This document shows, piece after piece, positions 26,953 through 36,519 of a DNA stretch of 64,000 nucleotides. The position numbers and the translations under genes were made by a program. The number at the start of each line of letters is the position of its first letter. Position 1 is the stretch's first letter. Location of the stretch: contig CAVYGS010000004.1 in NCBI GenBank assembly GCA_963768185.1, positions 1,426,001 through 1,490,000 on the forward strand, given 5' to 3'. The notes below the pieces were generated by a model that had not been told where the DNA came from, searched no databases, and worked only from the letters and a program-made list of their open reading frames with translations. The stretch is from Palsa-461 sp963768185 (lineage in GTDB: Bacteria; Actinomycetota; Acidimicrobiia; Acidimicrobiales; RAAP-2).

Positions 26953-28029
26953 TTACGTGTTGGCTGGAAGGGCAGTGCCGGGTCCACGTCGGCGGAGAGC
27001 GACAAGATCTCGGCGAGCCGCCGGCAAGGACCTCTCCTCCTGTCCTTCGACAACGAATCCTGCGTCCGCGATCATCTGCAGATCCATCGAACCCGCCTGA
27101 CCCTCGCTGGTGAGGTAGTCCCCCAGGAAAATCGAATTGGCGAGGTGGAGACCAAGACTCTGTAGGCCTCGGAGGTGGATCTCTCGCCCTCCAGCTATCC
27201 GCACTTCGACATTCGGAAAAAAGAACCGAAAGAGAGCGAGGATGCGGAGGCATCGCAGAGGAGAGAGCTGCCATTGTCCTTCAAGCGGGGTGCCATCGAA
27301 TGGGATGAGGAAGTTAATCGGCACGGAGTCCGGATCGAGCTTGTGTAGGTCGAACGCCAGGTCGACGATCTCGTCATTCGTCTCACCCATCCCGAAGATG
27401 GCCCCCGAACACGGGGAGAGGCCCGCCCCCTGAGCAATGCCGACGGTCTCCACCCGATCGGAAAATGTGTGCGTTGAACAAATCTCGCGGTAATTGGCTT
27501 CGCTAGTGTTGAGGTTGTGGTTGTACGCATACACGCCGGCCGCCAAGAGACGTTCCGCTCTCTCCTCGGTCAGGAGCCCGAGGCTCGTGCAAATCTCGAC
27601 ATTCGGGTGACGCTCTTTGATGACCAGTACGGTTTCGGCGACCCGGACGATGTCACGGTCCGATGGACCCCTGCCGCTCGCCACGAGGCACACTCGCTTT
27701 GCCCCTCTTGCGACCGCCAGGTCCGCTGTTGCAGCGGCTTCGATCGGATCGATCCAGTTGTATTTGAGTACGTCGGCGTTAGAGCCCCGTCGCTGGGAGC
27801 AATATGAACAGTCCTCGGGGCATAGACCGCTCTTCATGTTGATGATGAGGTTGAGCTTGACCCGATTCTGAAAGAAGTGGCGCCGAACCCGACTTCCGGC
27901 TGCCACCACCTCCAACGTGTGCTCGTCGCCGCATTCCAAGACCGCGAGTGCTTGTTCTCTGGTCGGGGGTCGTAGATCGACAGCTTGCTGAACAACTTCT
28001 TCGAGGAGCTGCGCTAGGTCCCGTTCCAT
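26953..28029 (-). CDS. bioB: Biotin synthase
   Basis: Radical SAM enzyme that inserts sulfur into dethiobiotin, 358 residues. The SAM-binding cluster motif is C70-x3-C74-x2-C77 in SGLCPEDCSYCSQ. The sacrificial [2Fe-2S] ligands are the cysteines of ICTSLGLL and GLSPCSGAIFGMGE and the arginine in VRIAGGRE. All are present, so it should be functional. No other bio genes are in the window. Sequence composition is lower in G/C than in most neighbours. It lies 120 bases upstream of pabBC on the same strand. Confidence 0.95.
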   Translation of the reverse strand: MERDLAQLLEEVVQQAVDLRPPTREQALAVLECGDEHTLEVVAAGSRVRRHFFQNRVKLNLIINMKSGLCPEDCSYCSQRRGSNADVLKYNWIDPIEAAATADLAVARGAKRVCLVASGRGPSDRDIVRVAETVLVIKERHPNVEICTSLGLLTEERAERLLAAGVYAYNHNLNTSEANYREICSTHTFSDRVETVGIAQGAGLSPCSGAIFGMGETNDEIVDLAFDLHKLDPDSVPINFLIPFDGTPLEGQWQLSPLRCLRILALFRFFFPNVEVRIAGGREIHLRGLQSLGLHLANSIFLGDYLTSEGQAGSMDLQMIADAGFVVEGQEERSLPAARRDLVALRRRGPGTALPANT

Positions 28030-28318
28030 CGCATAAGAATGCCACCGGCGGCGCTGTCCAGCGAAAGCGCTTCAGCGACGAACACGTTGATGCTTGTGGA
28101 TGGAACGCCAACACGACGGCACAATCGATCGCGGTGGTCGCGCAACCGAAAACGCAAACCGGTGCGTTCAATTGCCTGTTATGAGACGCTTGCCGAAGGG
28201 TTGGACTTCACGCTTTCTCGGGCCACGCTCGAGGCGGCGCGCCAAGATCGGAATCGGATCGTGGCGGCCGATGGAATGACTCCAGAGCCCAAGCTCAGCA
28301 TTTGGCGCGTACCCGCTG

Positions 28319-28790
28319 CTAGTCCCGCTCAGTCCTCCGGAGCCCACGCTCGGGTGTCCATGACTCGACGACGAGTTTGGTGGCCTCGCCGTTGAGACCC
28401 GTGATGGCGACTTCGGTGATTTCGGCGACGAACGTCTCCCCATCAGGTTGCTCGCTCACCTCGTTGGCGGGAACCGGGCTGGCTGGCATTGCCCATCCGG
28501 CGATCTTCGCCTCGCCCGGCCAGTCGCTCTCCTTGCCTTCCTCTGGGTGAAAGGTTGGGCCGTGTAAGGCGAAGCGGGGATCCCGCTTGAGGTCCGTCCC
28601 TTTGCGCGAACCGGTCATCGAACCGAAGCGCAGTTCGCCGTCTACGAACTCGCACTCGATACCCGAAATGCGTGGCGAGCCGTCAGCGCGCAGTGTTGCA
28701 ATGGTCTTGTGGCGACCTGCGTCGAACAATCGCACTACCCGCCGCGGCGAACTCAGGCTCGGCCTGCTCGATCACCCTCCACGCTGGCAC
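28319..28790 (-). CDS. PPOX-class (pyridoxamine 5'-phosphate oxidase-like) flavoprotein (one frameshift)
   Basis: Split-barrel FMN- or F420-binding protein of about 156 residues. The conserved HKTIATLRADGSPRISGIECEF and LRFGSMTGSRKGTDLKRDPR strands mark the flavin site. The main open stretch begins at GTG 28735, but in the frame next to it upstream lies VPAWRVIEQAEPEFAAAG, the family's N-terminal helix. One extra base near 28737 explains the break, and GTG 28790 would be the start. Enzymatic role unknown; F420-dependent reductases of this fold are common in actinobacteria. Confidence 0.75.
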
Positions 28791-29117
28791 GGGCGGGCAG
28801 CGTATCTGGCACCCGACCACCCGTGCGCTCAGGGTGCCGGGCGGTCGGCGCGGCCGTCGGAGCCGGAGCGCCGCGTAGCAGCCCGGGTGGCGTCCAGCGC
28901 CAGTGCAGCCACACAGACGGCGGACCGCAGCTGGGGAGATAGCGGTCGAATCCGCCAAATCCGACAGGCCTGACTAACTTCGGGTCCGTTCGGCGCTTGC
29001 AGGCGATCGTCAACGAGACGGATGAAGGGTTTAGGGGCGCCCTCTTCGCCAGAATGCTCCCCGAGTCAATGGTCGCCCCTGCGACCCTGCCCGAAAATGC
29101 CATAAGAAAGGACAGCA
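28791..29117. other. Intergenic region upstream of formate dehydrogenase
   Basis: A divergent gap between the PPOX-type gene and fdh. It should hold both promoters. No gene, riboswitch or clear palindrome was recognised. An AGAAAGGA ribosome-binding site for fdh is at about 29104-29111. Confidence 0.5.
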
Positions 29118-30320
29118 ATGGCCAAGGTGTTGTGTGTGCTCTACAACGACCCGGTCGACGGCTACCCCGATGTGTACCCCCGAGATGAGATCCCTCGGAT
29201 CGCTTCTTACCCCGGTGGGCAAACCACACCGTCGCCCCATTCCATCGACTTCACTCCGGGCCAGCTGCTTGGCAGCCTGTCTGGTGAACTCGGTCTAAGG
29301 AACTACCTCACGAACGCCGGGCACTCCTTCGTTGTGACTTCCTACAAGGATGGAGACGACTCCGAGTTCGACCGGGAACTCGTCGACGCCGACATTGTCA
29401 TCTCCCAGCCGTTCTGGCCGGCGTACCTCACCGCCGAGAGGATCGCCAGAGCAAAGAACCTGAAGCTCGCGATCACCGCGGGCATCGGGTCAGACCACGT
29501 TGATCTCCAGGCGGCGATCGATCGGGGAATCACGGTGGCCGAGATCACCTACTCGAACAGCATCAGCGTCGCCGAGCACGTCGTGATGATGATCCTGTCG
29601 CTGGTGCGCAATTACATTCCTTCGTACCAGTGGGTGGTTGGGGGCGGCTGGAACATCGCGGACTGTGTAGAGCGTTCCTACGACCTCGAAGGGATGGCGG
29701 TGGGTACCGTGGCCGCTGGGCGCATCGGGCTTGCGGTACTGAAGAGGCTGCGGCCGTTCGACCTCGACCTCCACTACACCGATCGGCACCGCCTCTCGCC
29801 GGAAGTCGAGGGCGAGCTAGGTCTCACATTCCACGAGAGCACCGGAGCAATGGTGCCGAGCTGCGATGTGGTCACGATCAATGCCCCGTTGCACCCCGAG
29901 ACTGAGAACCTCTTCGACGACAAGCTCATCGCCACGATGAAGCGTGGCGCATATATCGTGAACACGGCCCGGGGAAAGATCTGTGACCGGGACGCGATCG
30001 TGCGAGCCCTCGAGAGCGGACAGCTTGCGGGCTATGCCGGCGATGTGTGGTTCCCTCAGCCGCCTCCCAGCGATCACCCCTGGCGGACGATGCCGCACCA
30101 TGGCATGACTCCCCACATCTCGGGCTCGTCCCTGTCGGCTCAAGCCCGTTATGCGGCGGGGACACGCGAGATCCTTGAGTGTTGGTTCGAGAACCGGCCG
30201 ATCCGGGAGGAGTACCTCATCGTTGACTCCGGCCACCTGGCTGGCGCTGGTGCACACGCTTACACGGAGGGGGACGCGACGGCGGGTTCGGAAGAGGCGG
30301 TTCGCTTCAAGGACCAATGA
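29118..30320 (+). CDS. fdh: NAD-dependent formate dehydrogenase
   Basis: Oxidises formate to CO2 with reduction of NAD; 400 residues, metal-free D-2-hydroxyacid-dehydrogenase fold. The match to bacterial methylotroph-type FDH is extensive: ITAGIGSDHVDLQAAIDRGI, YSNSISVAEHVVMMILSLVR, GGWNIADCVERSYDLEGM, and the NAD motif GTVAAGRIGLAVL followed by HYTDRHRL (the Asp selects NAD over NADP). Catalytic Arg is in NTARGKICDR, Gln in FPQPPPSDHPWR, and His in MTPHISGSSLSA. ATG 29118 follows a purine-rich site. It stands alone between divergent and convergent neighbours and could supply NADH during C1 or demethylation chemistry. Confidence 0.95.
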   Translation: MAKVLCVLYNDPVDGYPDVYPRDEIPRIASYPGGQTTPSPHSIDFTPGQLLGSLSGELGLRNYLTNAGHSFVVTSYKDGDDSEFDRELVDADIVISQPFWPAYLTAERIARAKNLKLAITAGIGSDHVDLQAAIDRGITVAEITYSNSISVAEHVVMMILSLVRNYIPSYQWVVGGGWNIADCVERSYDLEGMAVGTVAAGRIGLAVLKRLRPFDLDLHYTDRHRLSPEVEGELGLTFHESTGAMVPSCDVVTINAPLHPETENLFDDKLIATMKRGAYIVNTARGKICDRDAIVRALESGQLAGYAGDVWFPQPPPSDHPWRTMPHHGMTPHISGSSLSAQARYAAGTREILECWFENRPIREEYLIVDSGHLAGAGAHAYTEGDATAGSEEAVRFKDQ

Positions 30321-30382
30321 ACCGGTCACTCATGTCCATCGAGCTTGCCGAACGTTTCCTTCCTCCAGCCGTCAGTCGACGC

Positions 30383-31372
30383 TCAGGCAGGGCAATAGCG
30401 ATCGATGAAGCTACGAACCTCTCGGTCCAACTCCTTTTCCTCTGGTGATGTCCCCCCGAAGAAGCCGTGAGGTGCCGCTTCGAGGACGTGCAGGTCCGCC
30501 GGTACCCCCGCTGCTCTCAGGGCCCGGTGCATCCGGACTGTGTTTGAGAGCAGCACGTCGCGAGTGCCGCTGGCCAACAGAGTGGGTGGGAAACCCTTCG
30601 TGAAGTCGCCGAAGAGGGGCGAAAGGTAGGGGTCCCTCGGATCGTGGCCGCCCGCGTACAGGAGAAGTTCGGTCCGATCCGCGTTGGTAAGGACCGTGTC
30701 GACGCCGAGATTGCTTCGGAACGTGTCGCCGGAATGGGTCAGATCCGACGCCGGAGTGAGGAGAAGGGCTGCCGCAGGCATAGGCAGGCCCTCGTCGCGA
30801 GCCCGCAAGACGAGCGCGGCTGCCAGGTTGCCTCCCGCCGACACGCCTCCGACGACGACGTCCTGAGGGCGGCGATCGCGTAGGAGCACCTTGTACGCGG
30901 CCAGGCAATCATCGACCGCTGCCGGATAGGGATGGTCAGGAGGCATGCGGTAATCAACGGTCCACACATGCAGTCCAATCCGGGCGGCCGTCCTGATGCC
31001 ACCGGCCTTGCACAGCTCGCCTCCGCCGACGATGAACGCACCTCCGTGTGCATCGAGGTAGACGCGTCGGTCATTTGGATCGAGATTCGGCGGTTCGATC
31101 GTGTACACCTTCGCGTGATCGAGTGCGATCTCCCCGACCTCATAGCCGGCCGGAGCAATCCCACCCCGTTCGGCCTGCATTTTGAGCATCATTTCGTCGA
31201 TGGTCGCGATCCTCGTGCGCCACCCCGCAATGTCTTGGAGGGGCGGGTTTTCCGGGACCTGAAGCGGGCCACGCGCCAAGTACGCCTGGGCCTCGGCGCT
31301 CACCGATGTTGGGACCGGGAGCACCCGTGCCGGGACCTCCAGCCCAGGACGGGCCGCGGGTTCTGCGCTCAT
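30383..31372 (-). CDS. HSL-type alpha/beta hydrolase (esterase)
   Basis: A 329-residue esterase or lipase of the hormone-sensitive-lipase family. The oxyanion motif is DAHGGAFIVGGG (HGGA rather than the usual HGGG), the nucleophile is Ser in GGVSAGGNLAAA, the acid is in ASGTRDVLLS, and the base is His in EAAPHGFFGG. ATG 31372 has GGAAAGGA upstream; an ATG six codons earlier is also possible. It is divergent from the P450 gene with about 180 bases between, sharing a region that carries an operator-like TGATCGTTCA site. Confidence 0.88.
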   Translation of the reverse strand: MSAEPAARPGLEVPARVLPVPTSVSAEAQAYLARGPLQVPENPPLQDIAGWRTRIATIDEMMLKMQAERGGIAPAGYEVGEIALDHAKVYTIEPPNLDPNDRRVYLDAHGGAFIVGGGELCKAGGIRTAARIGLHVWTVDYRMPPDHPYPAAVDDCLAAYKVLLRDRRPQDVVVGGVSAGGNLAAALVLRARDEGLPMPAAALLLTPASDLTHSGDTFRSNLGVDTVLTNADRTELLLYAGGHDPRDPYLSPLFGDFTKGFPPTLLASGTRDVLLSNTVRMHRALRAAGVPADLHVLEAAPHGFFGGTSPEEKELDREVRSFIDRYCPA

Positions 31373-31494
31373 AGACGATTCCTTTCCCACGCTGTTCTTC
31401 AGGAGTCCGGCGTTCGGCGAAATCCCGTGACGAGGAGGGCGCTTCCGCCGAGTTCCGTCGGCTCACTTCCGTCGCCCAACCGAACCTAGTCGAC

Positions 31495-31504
31495 TGATCG
31501 TTCA
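31495..31504. promoter_or_regulatory. Palindromic site TGATCGTTCA upstream of P450
   Basis: The core follows the pattern TGAnCGnTCA, which recurs upstream of the luciferase-like gene at 36521-36530 and, with one mismatch, before the alpha/beta hydrolase at about 34317-34326. Here it is about 50 bases before the P450 start and is followed by ttgTTATCCt, a possible -10 box. Confidence 0.4.
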
Positions 31505-31554
31505 CTTTGTTATCCTGGGTTTCGTCCTGAGTCCAGCGGAGGAAGGGAGCGCCG

Positions 31555-32823
31555 ATGGAGCACACCTCGAGCGCGACCGAGTCTCCATCAGCTGGAGCCG
31601 TTGCACTGGGTGACAAATGGTGGTGCGAGCATTTCGACCATGCCTCGCCGCCGGTGGCGGCCCACCTCCACGAGGTGTTGCGCGAAATGCGCGTTCATTG
31701 TCCGGTCGCGCACAGTGAGGAGTACGGCGGTCATTGGGTGTTCACCCGGTACGAAGACGTCCTGAGGGTCGCCCAGGACTGGAGGACCTTCAGCTCCGCC
31801 AAGGGAGTGGGGCTCACGGAGACGACTCCGGTCGTCCCTCCCATACCCGAATGGTCCGACCCCCCGGTCCAGCGGGAATACAAGCGCCTGATAAACCTCT
31901 ACTTCACGCCGGCGGTGGTCTCTCGCTATGAGGGACCGATACGAGCGCTGGCGACACGGCTGATCGACGAGTTCATCGAGCGCGGGCACTGCGAATTCAT
32001 GTCCGAGTTCGCCCGCCCATTTCCGGCGCTTGCCTTCTTTGACCAGGCCCTGCACGCGCCTGCTGACCAGATCGGTGAGCTCAACGACCTGTCGACCGCC
32101 GCGGCAACTCCCAACCACCCCGGAGCCCGTGACGCGTGGGCAGCGATCTTCCGATGGATCAGCGATTTCGTGGCCGACCGGCGCAAGATGCCGCCGCGAC
32201 ACGACATTGTCGACGCGATCCTGGGCGCCAAGATCGAGGGACGACCGATCACCGAGGAGGAGGCCTTTGGGCTCATCCAACTCCTGATCTTTGGAGGGTT
32301 GGACACCACCGCCGGAGCGCTCGGTCAATTCGTCGTCCGATTCGCCCGGGAACCGGAGATCCCCGCCCTCCTCCTGAGCCAGCCCGAGCTCATTCCCAAT
32401 GCGGTCGAAGAGCTCTTGCGGTTGGACGGTCCTTTCGTCTTCATTGGGCGCTCTGTGACGACCGACACGAACGTGGCGGGCCACCGGATCTGTGCTGGCG
32501 AGAAGGTGCTGATCTCATGGGCGTCGGCCAACCGCGACGAAGCGGAGTTCGCCGATCCGGAGAGGTTCGACCTCTCACGCCCGAAGAACCGCCACCTCGC
32601 CTTCGGGGCAGGACCTCATCGATGCGCGGGTTCGAATTTCGCCCGGATGAACCTTCGGATCGCGCTCGAGGCGCTTCTCCACCACCTTCGGGACATCCGT
32701 CTCACGGAAGGCGAGCAGGCGATCACCTACCACTCCGCCTTCAATCGGGCGCCCCATCGCGTGCCCCTCACCTTTGCCCCGGGGCCTCGTTCCACCAATC
32801 CTGACAGAATCCACCCCACCTAA
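31555..32823 (+). CDS. Cytochrome P450
   Basis: Heme monooxygenase of 422 residues. I-helix IFGGLDTTAGALG carries the oxygen-activation residues (DTT), EELLR gives the ExxR motif, and FGAGPHRCAGSNFARMNL holds the heme-ligating Cys. The soluble bacterial class needs a ferredoxin and reductase, which are not encoded nearby. It is the first gene of a run of catabolic genes on this strand, with the amidohydrolase starting 18 bases after its stop. Likely substrates are hydrophobic compounds processed by the downstream enzymes; this is inference. Confidence 0.95.
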   Translation: MEHTSSATESPSAGAVALGDKWWCEHFDHASPPVAAHLHEVLREMRVHCPVAHSEEYGGHWVFTRYEDVLRVAQDWRTFSSAKGVGLTETTPVVPPIPEWSDPPVQREYKRLINLYFTPAVVSRYEGPIRALATRLIDEFIERGHCEFMSEFARPFPALAFFDQALHAPADQIGELNDLSTAAATPNHPGARDAWAAIFRWISDFVADRRKMPPRHDIVDAILGAKIEGRPITEEEAFGLIQLLIFGGLDTTAGALGQFVVRFAREPEIPALLLSQPELIPNAVEELLRLDGPFVFIGRSVTTDTNVAGHRICAGEKVLISWASANRDEAEFADPERFDLSRPKNRHLAFGAGPHRCAGSNFARMNLRIALEALLHHLRDIRLTEGEQAITYHSAFNRAPHRVPLTFAPGPRSTNPDRIHPT

Positions 32824-32841
32824 CAGAGAGGAGGACCTGCT

Positions 32842-34039
32842 ATGTCGCGGGTACCGATTTTCGACGCCGACAATCACCTGTACGAGACACGTGACGCGTT
32901 CACCAAGTTCCTGCCGGACCGCTACAAGTCGGCGATCCGAGTACGTCGAGGTTCGGGGACGTACCAAGATCGCGGTGCGGGGACAGATCAGTGACTACAT
33001 ACCCAACCCCACGTTCGACGTCGTCGCCCGACCGGGCGCCCAGGAGGAGTACTTCCGACGCAGGGCAACCCCGATGGAAAGAGCCGCCGGGAGCTCTACG
33101 GGGAGCCGATTCGGGCCATCCCGGCATTCCGCGAGCCCGGCCCGCGAATGGAGATGATGGACGAACTGGGCGTCGACCGCACGATCCTGTACCCGACTCT
33201 CGCCAGCCTGCTCGAGGAACGGATGAAGGACGACCCGGTTTTGACGCACGCGGCGATCCACGCGCTCAACGAGTGGATCTATGAAACCTGGACGTTCAAT
33301 TTCAACGACCGCATCTTCGCGACCCCGGTCATCACATTGCCCATCGTCGAGCGGGCGATCGAGGAGTTGGAATGGGTGCTCGAACGGGGCGCTCGCGCGG
33401 TGCTGATCCGTCCTGCCCCGGTCCCCGGCGATCGCGGGAACGCGCTCGTTCGCCAAGCCCGAGTTCGACCCGTTCTGGGCCAAGGTGGCTCAGGCCGACG
33501 TGCTCGTCGTCATGCACGGGTCCGACAGCGGCTATGCCCGCTGGGCGAACGAATGGACCGGCCAGGATCAGGAGATGCAGCCCTTCAAGTCGGGCGTCCC
33601 GACGGCATTCCGACTGCATGCAACTCCACCCGGCCGGCCGAGGACGCGGTCGCTTCGATCGTCTGCGAGAACCTGTGCTCTCGGTTCCCGACCCTCAAGA
33701 TCGCGGTCGTGGAGCTGGGGATGATCGTGGATGTTCCCGCTGATCGACCGTCTGAAGGACATCTACAAGAAGGTGCCGCAGGACTTCGAGGAGAATCCGA
33801 TCGACGTGGTCAAGCGCAACATCCACGTCTGCGGGTTCTGGGAGGAGGACTTCGGAGCGCTCGCCGGTTTGCTCGGTGACACGCAGGTCATGTTCGGTTC
33901 GGACTGGCCCCACCCCGAGGGTCTTGCCCGACCCGCCGATTTCGCGGACGAACTTGCACACGTGCCGGAACCGAGCCTGCGCAAGATCATGGGCGAGAAC
34001 ATGGCCCGGCTGATGAAGGTTCCGAGCGTCGCCGTGTGA
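32842..34039 (+). CDS. Amidohydrolase-2-family metal-dependent hydrolase (about five frameshifts)
   Basis: TIM-barrel hydrolase or decarboxylase of the amidohydrolase-2 type, about 398 residues when pieced together. ATG 32842 follows GAGAGGAGG. Blocks in order: IFDADNHLYETRDAFTKFL (metal-binding start), then VRGRTKIAVRGQISDYIPNP in another frame, RMEMMDELGVDRTILYPTL, VAQADVLVVMHGSDSGYARW, CENLCSRFPTLKIAVVELG, and FGSDWPHPEGLARPADF near the C-terminus. The switches fall near 32940, 33065, 33430, 33620 and 33725. Each piece is conserved, so dense indel error is likely, although true decay cannot be excluded. It sits 18 bases after the P450 gene. Confidence 0.75.
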
Positions 34040-34341
34040 GGGAGGTCGGAATCGAGCTCCCGCGATGCCGGTTTGCCGCCGCCGCCGGGCGACCCCGACT
34101 GCAGCGGTCACTTGGGCTCACGCCCGAGGATCACGCACGAGAAATGAGCTGCTCGTGCGTGCGGCCACGGCACGCCCACCGCGCAACCGGGGAACGCCCG
34201 GGCCACAGCGTTCGGATGCGGTTACCAGTGCATCTCGCCCCCGGAGAAGCCCCGGCCGGTGCTTCTCCGGGCCGAATCAGCCGCCCGAAGACGACGAGAT
34301 GGCCCCTTGACCGAAAGCGAGCGCTCAGTTAGTTTCGCCGC
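34040..34341. other. Intergenic region, possible promoter for hydrolase operon
   Basis: No coding sequence is recognised. Near the end the sequence gcGAGCGCTCAg (34319-34326 is a perfect 8-bp palindrome GAGCGCTC) matches the TGAnCGnTCA pattern of the two other catabolic promoters except for its first base. A TTGACC about ten bases before it could be a -35 box. Confidence 0.35.
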
Positions 34342-35234
34342 GTGACGATCGCGAGGGTGCCCGTCAAGATCGACGGCGCGCATCTCGAGGAACTGTCCAT
34401 CGGATACGACCTCATCGGCGATCGGGGTCGCGTCTGGGCCATCACGCCGGGGGGTCGGTTCAATCGCAACTACCCCGGGATCCGCGGAGTACGCGACCGC
34501 ACTGGCCGAGTTGGGCAATCGGGTCCTGATCTACGACCGGCCCAACACCGGAGAGTCGGATGTCTGTTTCGTGGGTTCCACCGAATCGGCGATGCAGGCC
34601 GACACGTTGGCCGCCCTCTTCGCGCGTGCTGGACCTGGCACCCGCCGTCATCACCGGTGGCTCCGGCGGCTCTCGGGTTTCGCTGCTGACGGCTTCTCGG
34701 CATCCTGACGTGACGGCCGGCCTGGGGGTCTGGTGGATCAGTGGGGGAGTGTTCGGGCTGCTCACCATCGGGACCGGCTATTGCGCCGAGTCGATTCGGA
34801 CCGCCTGGACCGGGGGCATGGAAGCCGTCGTCGCCATACCCGAGACCGTCCAGGGCAACTGGCAGGAGGTCATGAGCCTCAACCCGGCGAACCGCCAGCG
34901 CATCTTGGATCAGGATCCCAAGGAGTTCATCGCCACCATGGAGCGGTGGTTGCTCGCCTACTGCCCGTGCGGCGACGAGGTGGTCCCCGGCCTGCCCGAT
35001 GCGGCGACCAAGGCCATGACGATGCCGGCGATCGTGTTCCGCAGCGGGGAGAGCGACCCCTTCCACACGCGGGCCACGTCGGAGGCGGTGGCCAGTCTTC
35101 TTCCCAATTCCGAGCTCGTGGAGCCCCCGTGGGACGACCGAGTGTGGCTCAAGACCAAGCCCGGTCGTCGCTTTGACGTGTGGCAGAGACTGGCCCCCAT
35201 CCTCAATGGCTGGGCCGACCGCACGCTCGGCTGA
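34342..35234 (+). CDS. Alpha/beta hydrolase (two frameshifts)
   Basis: Alpha/beta-fold hydrolase of about 297 residues. GTG 34342 begins VTIARVPVKIDGAHLEELSI. The protein continues as ALAELGNRVLIYDRPNTGES in the next frame from about 34490, and as LDLAPAVITGGSGGSRVSLL from about 34628; GGSGGSR is the nucleophile elbow. The Asp and His of the triad are probably in VFRSGESDPFHTRAT and the C-terminal region. The gene ends 3 bases before the PPOX-type gene, indicating an operon. Typical substrates are esters, lactones or ring-cleavage products. Confidence 0.75.
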
Positions 35235-35237
35235 CCC

Positions 35238-35699
35238 ATGTCGATCCGTCTCAGTCCCGACGAGGCGTGGGAGGTGATCGACGCATCGCACACCGGGATC
35301 CTCAGCACCCTGCGCGCCGACGGGTCCCCGGTGACGCTGCCAACGTGGTTTGTCGTCTTGGATCGGACCATCTGCATGTCCACCCCTAGCCAGACCAAGA
35401 AGGTCCGCCGTATCCGTCGTGACGCCCGGGCGTCGTTCCTGGTCGAATCGGGCCTGCGGTGGGCGGAACTGTGCGCCGTCCACGTGAGCGGGCGGATCGA
35501 GATCGTCGAGGACGAGGCGACGACGGTCCGTATCAGCGGGGCTCTGGACGACAAGTACGCGTCCTTTCGCACCGCCCAGGCGGCCATGCCCGAGGCGACG
35601 AAGGACCACTACGCCAGCCGAACCTTCCTCCAGCTCGTGCCCGCAGGGCGGATGCTGACGTGGGACAACAGTCGCATCTCCTTGGCCCAGCCGGGATGA
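35238..35699 (+). CDS. PPOX-class F420-dependent flavoprotein
   Basis: A 153-residue split-barrel protein of the TIGR03618-like F420-binding type. HTGILSTLRADGSPVTLPTW and RTICMSTPSQTKKVRRIRRDPRA-like strands form the cofactor pocket; the ArgArg and Lys residues suit F420's phosphate and glutamate tail. It overlaps the enoyl-CoA hydratase-like gene by 4 bases (ATGA) and follows the hydrolase after 3, so all three are translated from one message. It probably reduces an enone-like intermediate. Confidence 0.82.
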   Translation: MSIRLSPDEAWEVIDASHTGILSTLRADGSPVTLPTWFVVLDRTICMSTPSQTKKVRRIRRDARASFLVESGLRWAELCAVHVSGRIEIVEDEATTVRISGALDDKYASFRTAQAAMPEATKDHYASRTFLQLVPAGRMLTWDNSRISLAQPG

Positions 35700-36451
35700 G
35701 CCACCTGGTCGTAGACGACGCGGCGGGAATCCGGACCATCACGTTCAACCGACCCGAGGCGAAGAACGCCCTGACGGTGGCGATGCGCCGTGAGCTGTGT
35801 GAGCTGCTCGACGACGCCGACCGCGACCCGGGCGTGCGATCGGTCATCCTCACCGGCACCGATCCGGTCTTCACCGCTGGGGTGGACTACAAGGAGGTGG
35901 ACCCCACCTTCGATCCGCGCCAGCGACGCTTCAGCGTGAACCCCGGACGAGCGCTCCGAGCCATGCGCACGCCCGTGGTCTGCGCGGTGAACGGGCCCTG
36001 TGTGTCGGGCGGCCTCGAGATCGCCCTCAGCGCGTCGTTCGTCGTCGGCTCGGACCGAGCCCGCTTCGCCGACACCCACGCCCGGCTCAACGTGGTGCCG
36101 GCCTGGGGACTGACCGCCCTCTTGCCGAGGGCGGTCGGGGTGCGCAAGGCCCGCGAGCTGTCGATCACCGGCAACTTCGTCGACGCCCAGGAGGCGCTGC
36201 GGATCGGGCTCGTGAACCACGTGGTTCCCCATGACCAGCTCATGGTCTTCACCCGGCAGTTGGTCGGTCAGATCTCCGACGCGCCGGCGGTGGGAGAGGT
36301 CCTGTCCCTGTACGAGCAGGGGGACGACCTGTCCTTAAGCGGGTCCCTGGCGCTCGAAGCGACCCGGGTGGCTGACGGACCCGAGTGGGACTCGGCCGCC
36401 TTTGCCACGGCGGGCCGAGCTGCGGCGACCCGCCAGCGCGAAGGGAGCTGA
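35696..36451 (+). CDS. Enoyl-CoA hydratase/isomerase-family protein
   Basis: Crotonase-fold protein of 251 residues. ITFNRPEAKNALTVAMRREL and FTAGVDYKEVD form the CoA-binding and oxyanion sites; CVSGGLEIALSASFVVGSD keeps the first catalytic Glu (Glu-144 of rat hydratase). The second (Glu-164) is replaced: ADTHARLNVVPAWGL has His at that position. It may therefore catalyse isomerisation, hydrolysis or ring-opening rather than standard hydration, or be a weak hydratase. ATG 35696 overlaps the upstream stop. Confidence 0.88.
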   Translation: MSHLVVDDAAGIRTITFNRPEAKNALTVAMRRELCELLDDADRDPGVRSVILTGTDPVFTAGVDYKEVDPTFDPRQRRFSVNPGRALRAMRTPVVCAVNGPCVSGGLEIALSASFVVGSDRARFADTHARLNVVPAWGLTALLPRAVGVRKARELSITGNFVDAQEALRIGLVNHVVPHDQLMVFTRQLVGQISDAPAVGEVLSLYEQGDDLSLSGSLALEATRVADGPEWDSAAFATAGRAAATRQREGS

Positions 36452-36519
36452 CCCGCCCGAGCCGGCTCGATCGGTTCAGCGGCCGAGGATGCGCCGATGG
36501 GCCAGTGTATCATAAATAA

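Noticed and set aside
28039..28395. 118-codon plus-strand frame upstream of bioB
   Set aside because: A segment such as ETLAEGLDFTLSRATLEAAR looks protein-like, but no family, start site or conserved context could be assigned, and it overlaps the PPOX-type gene.
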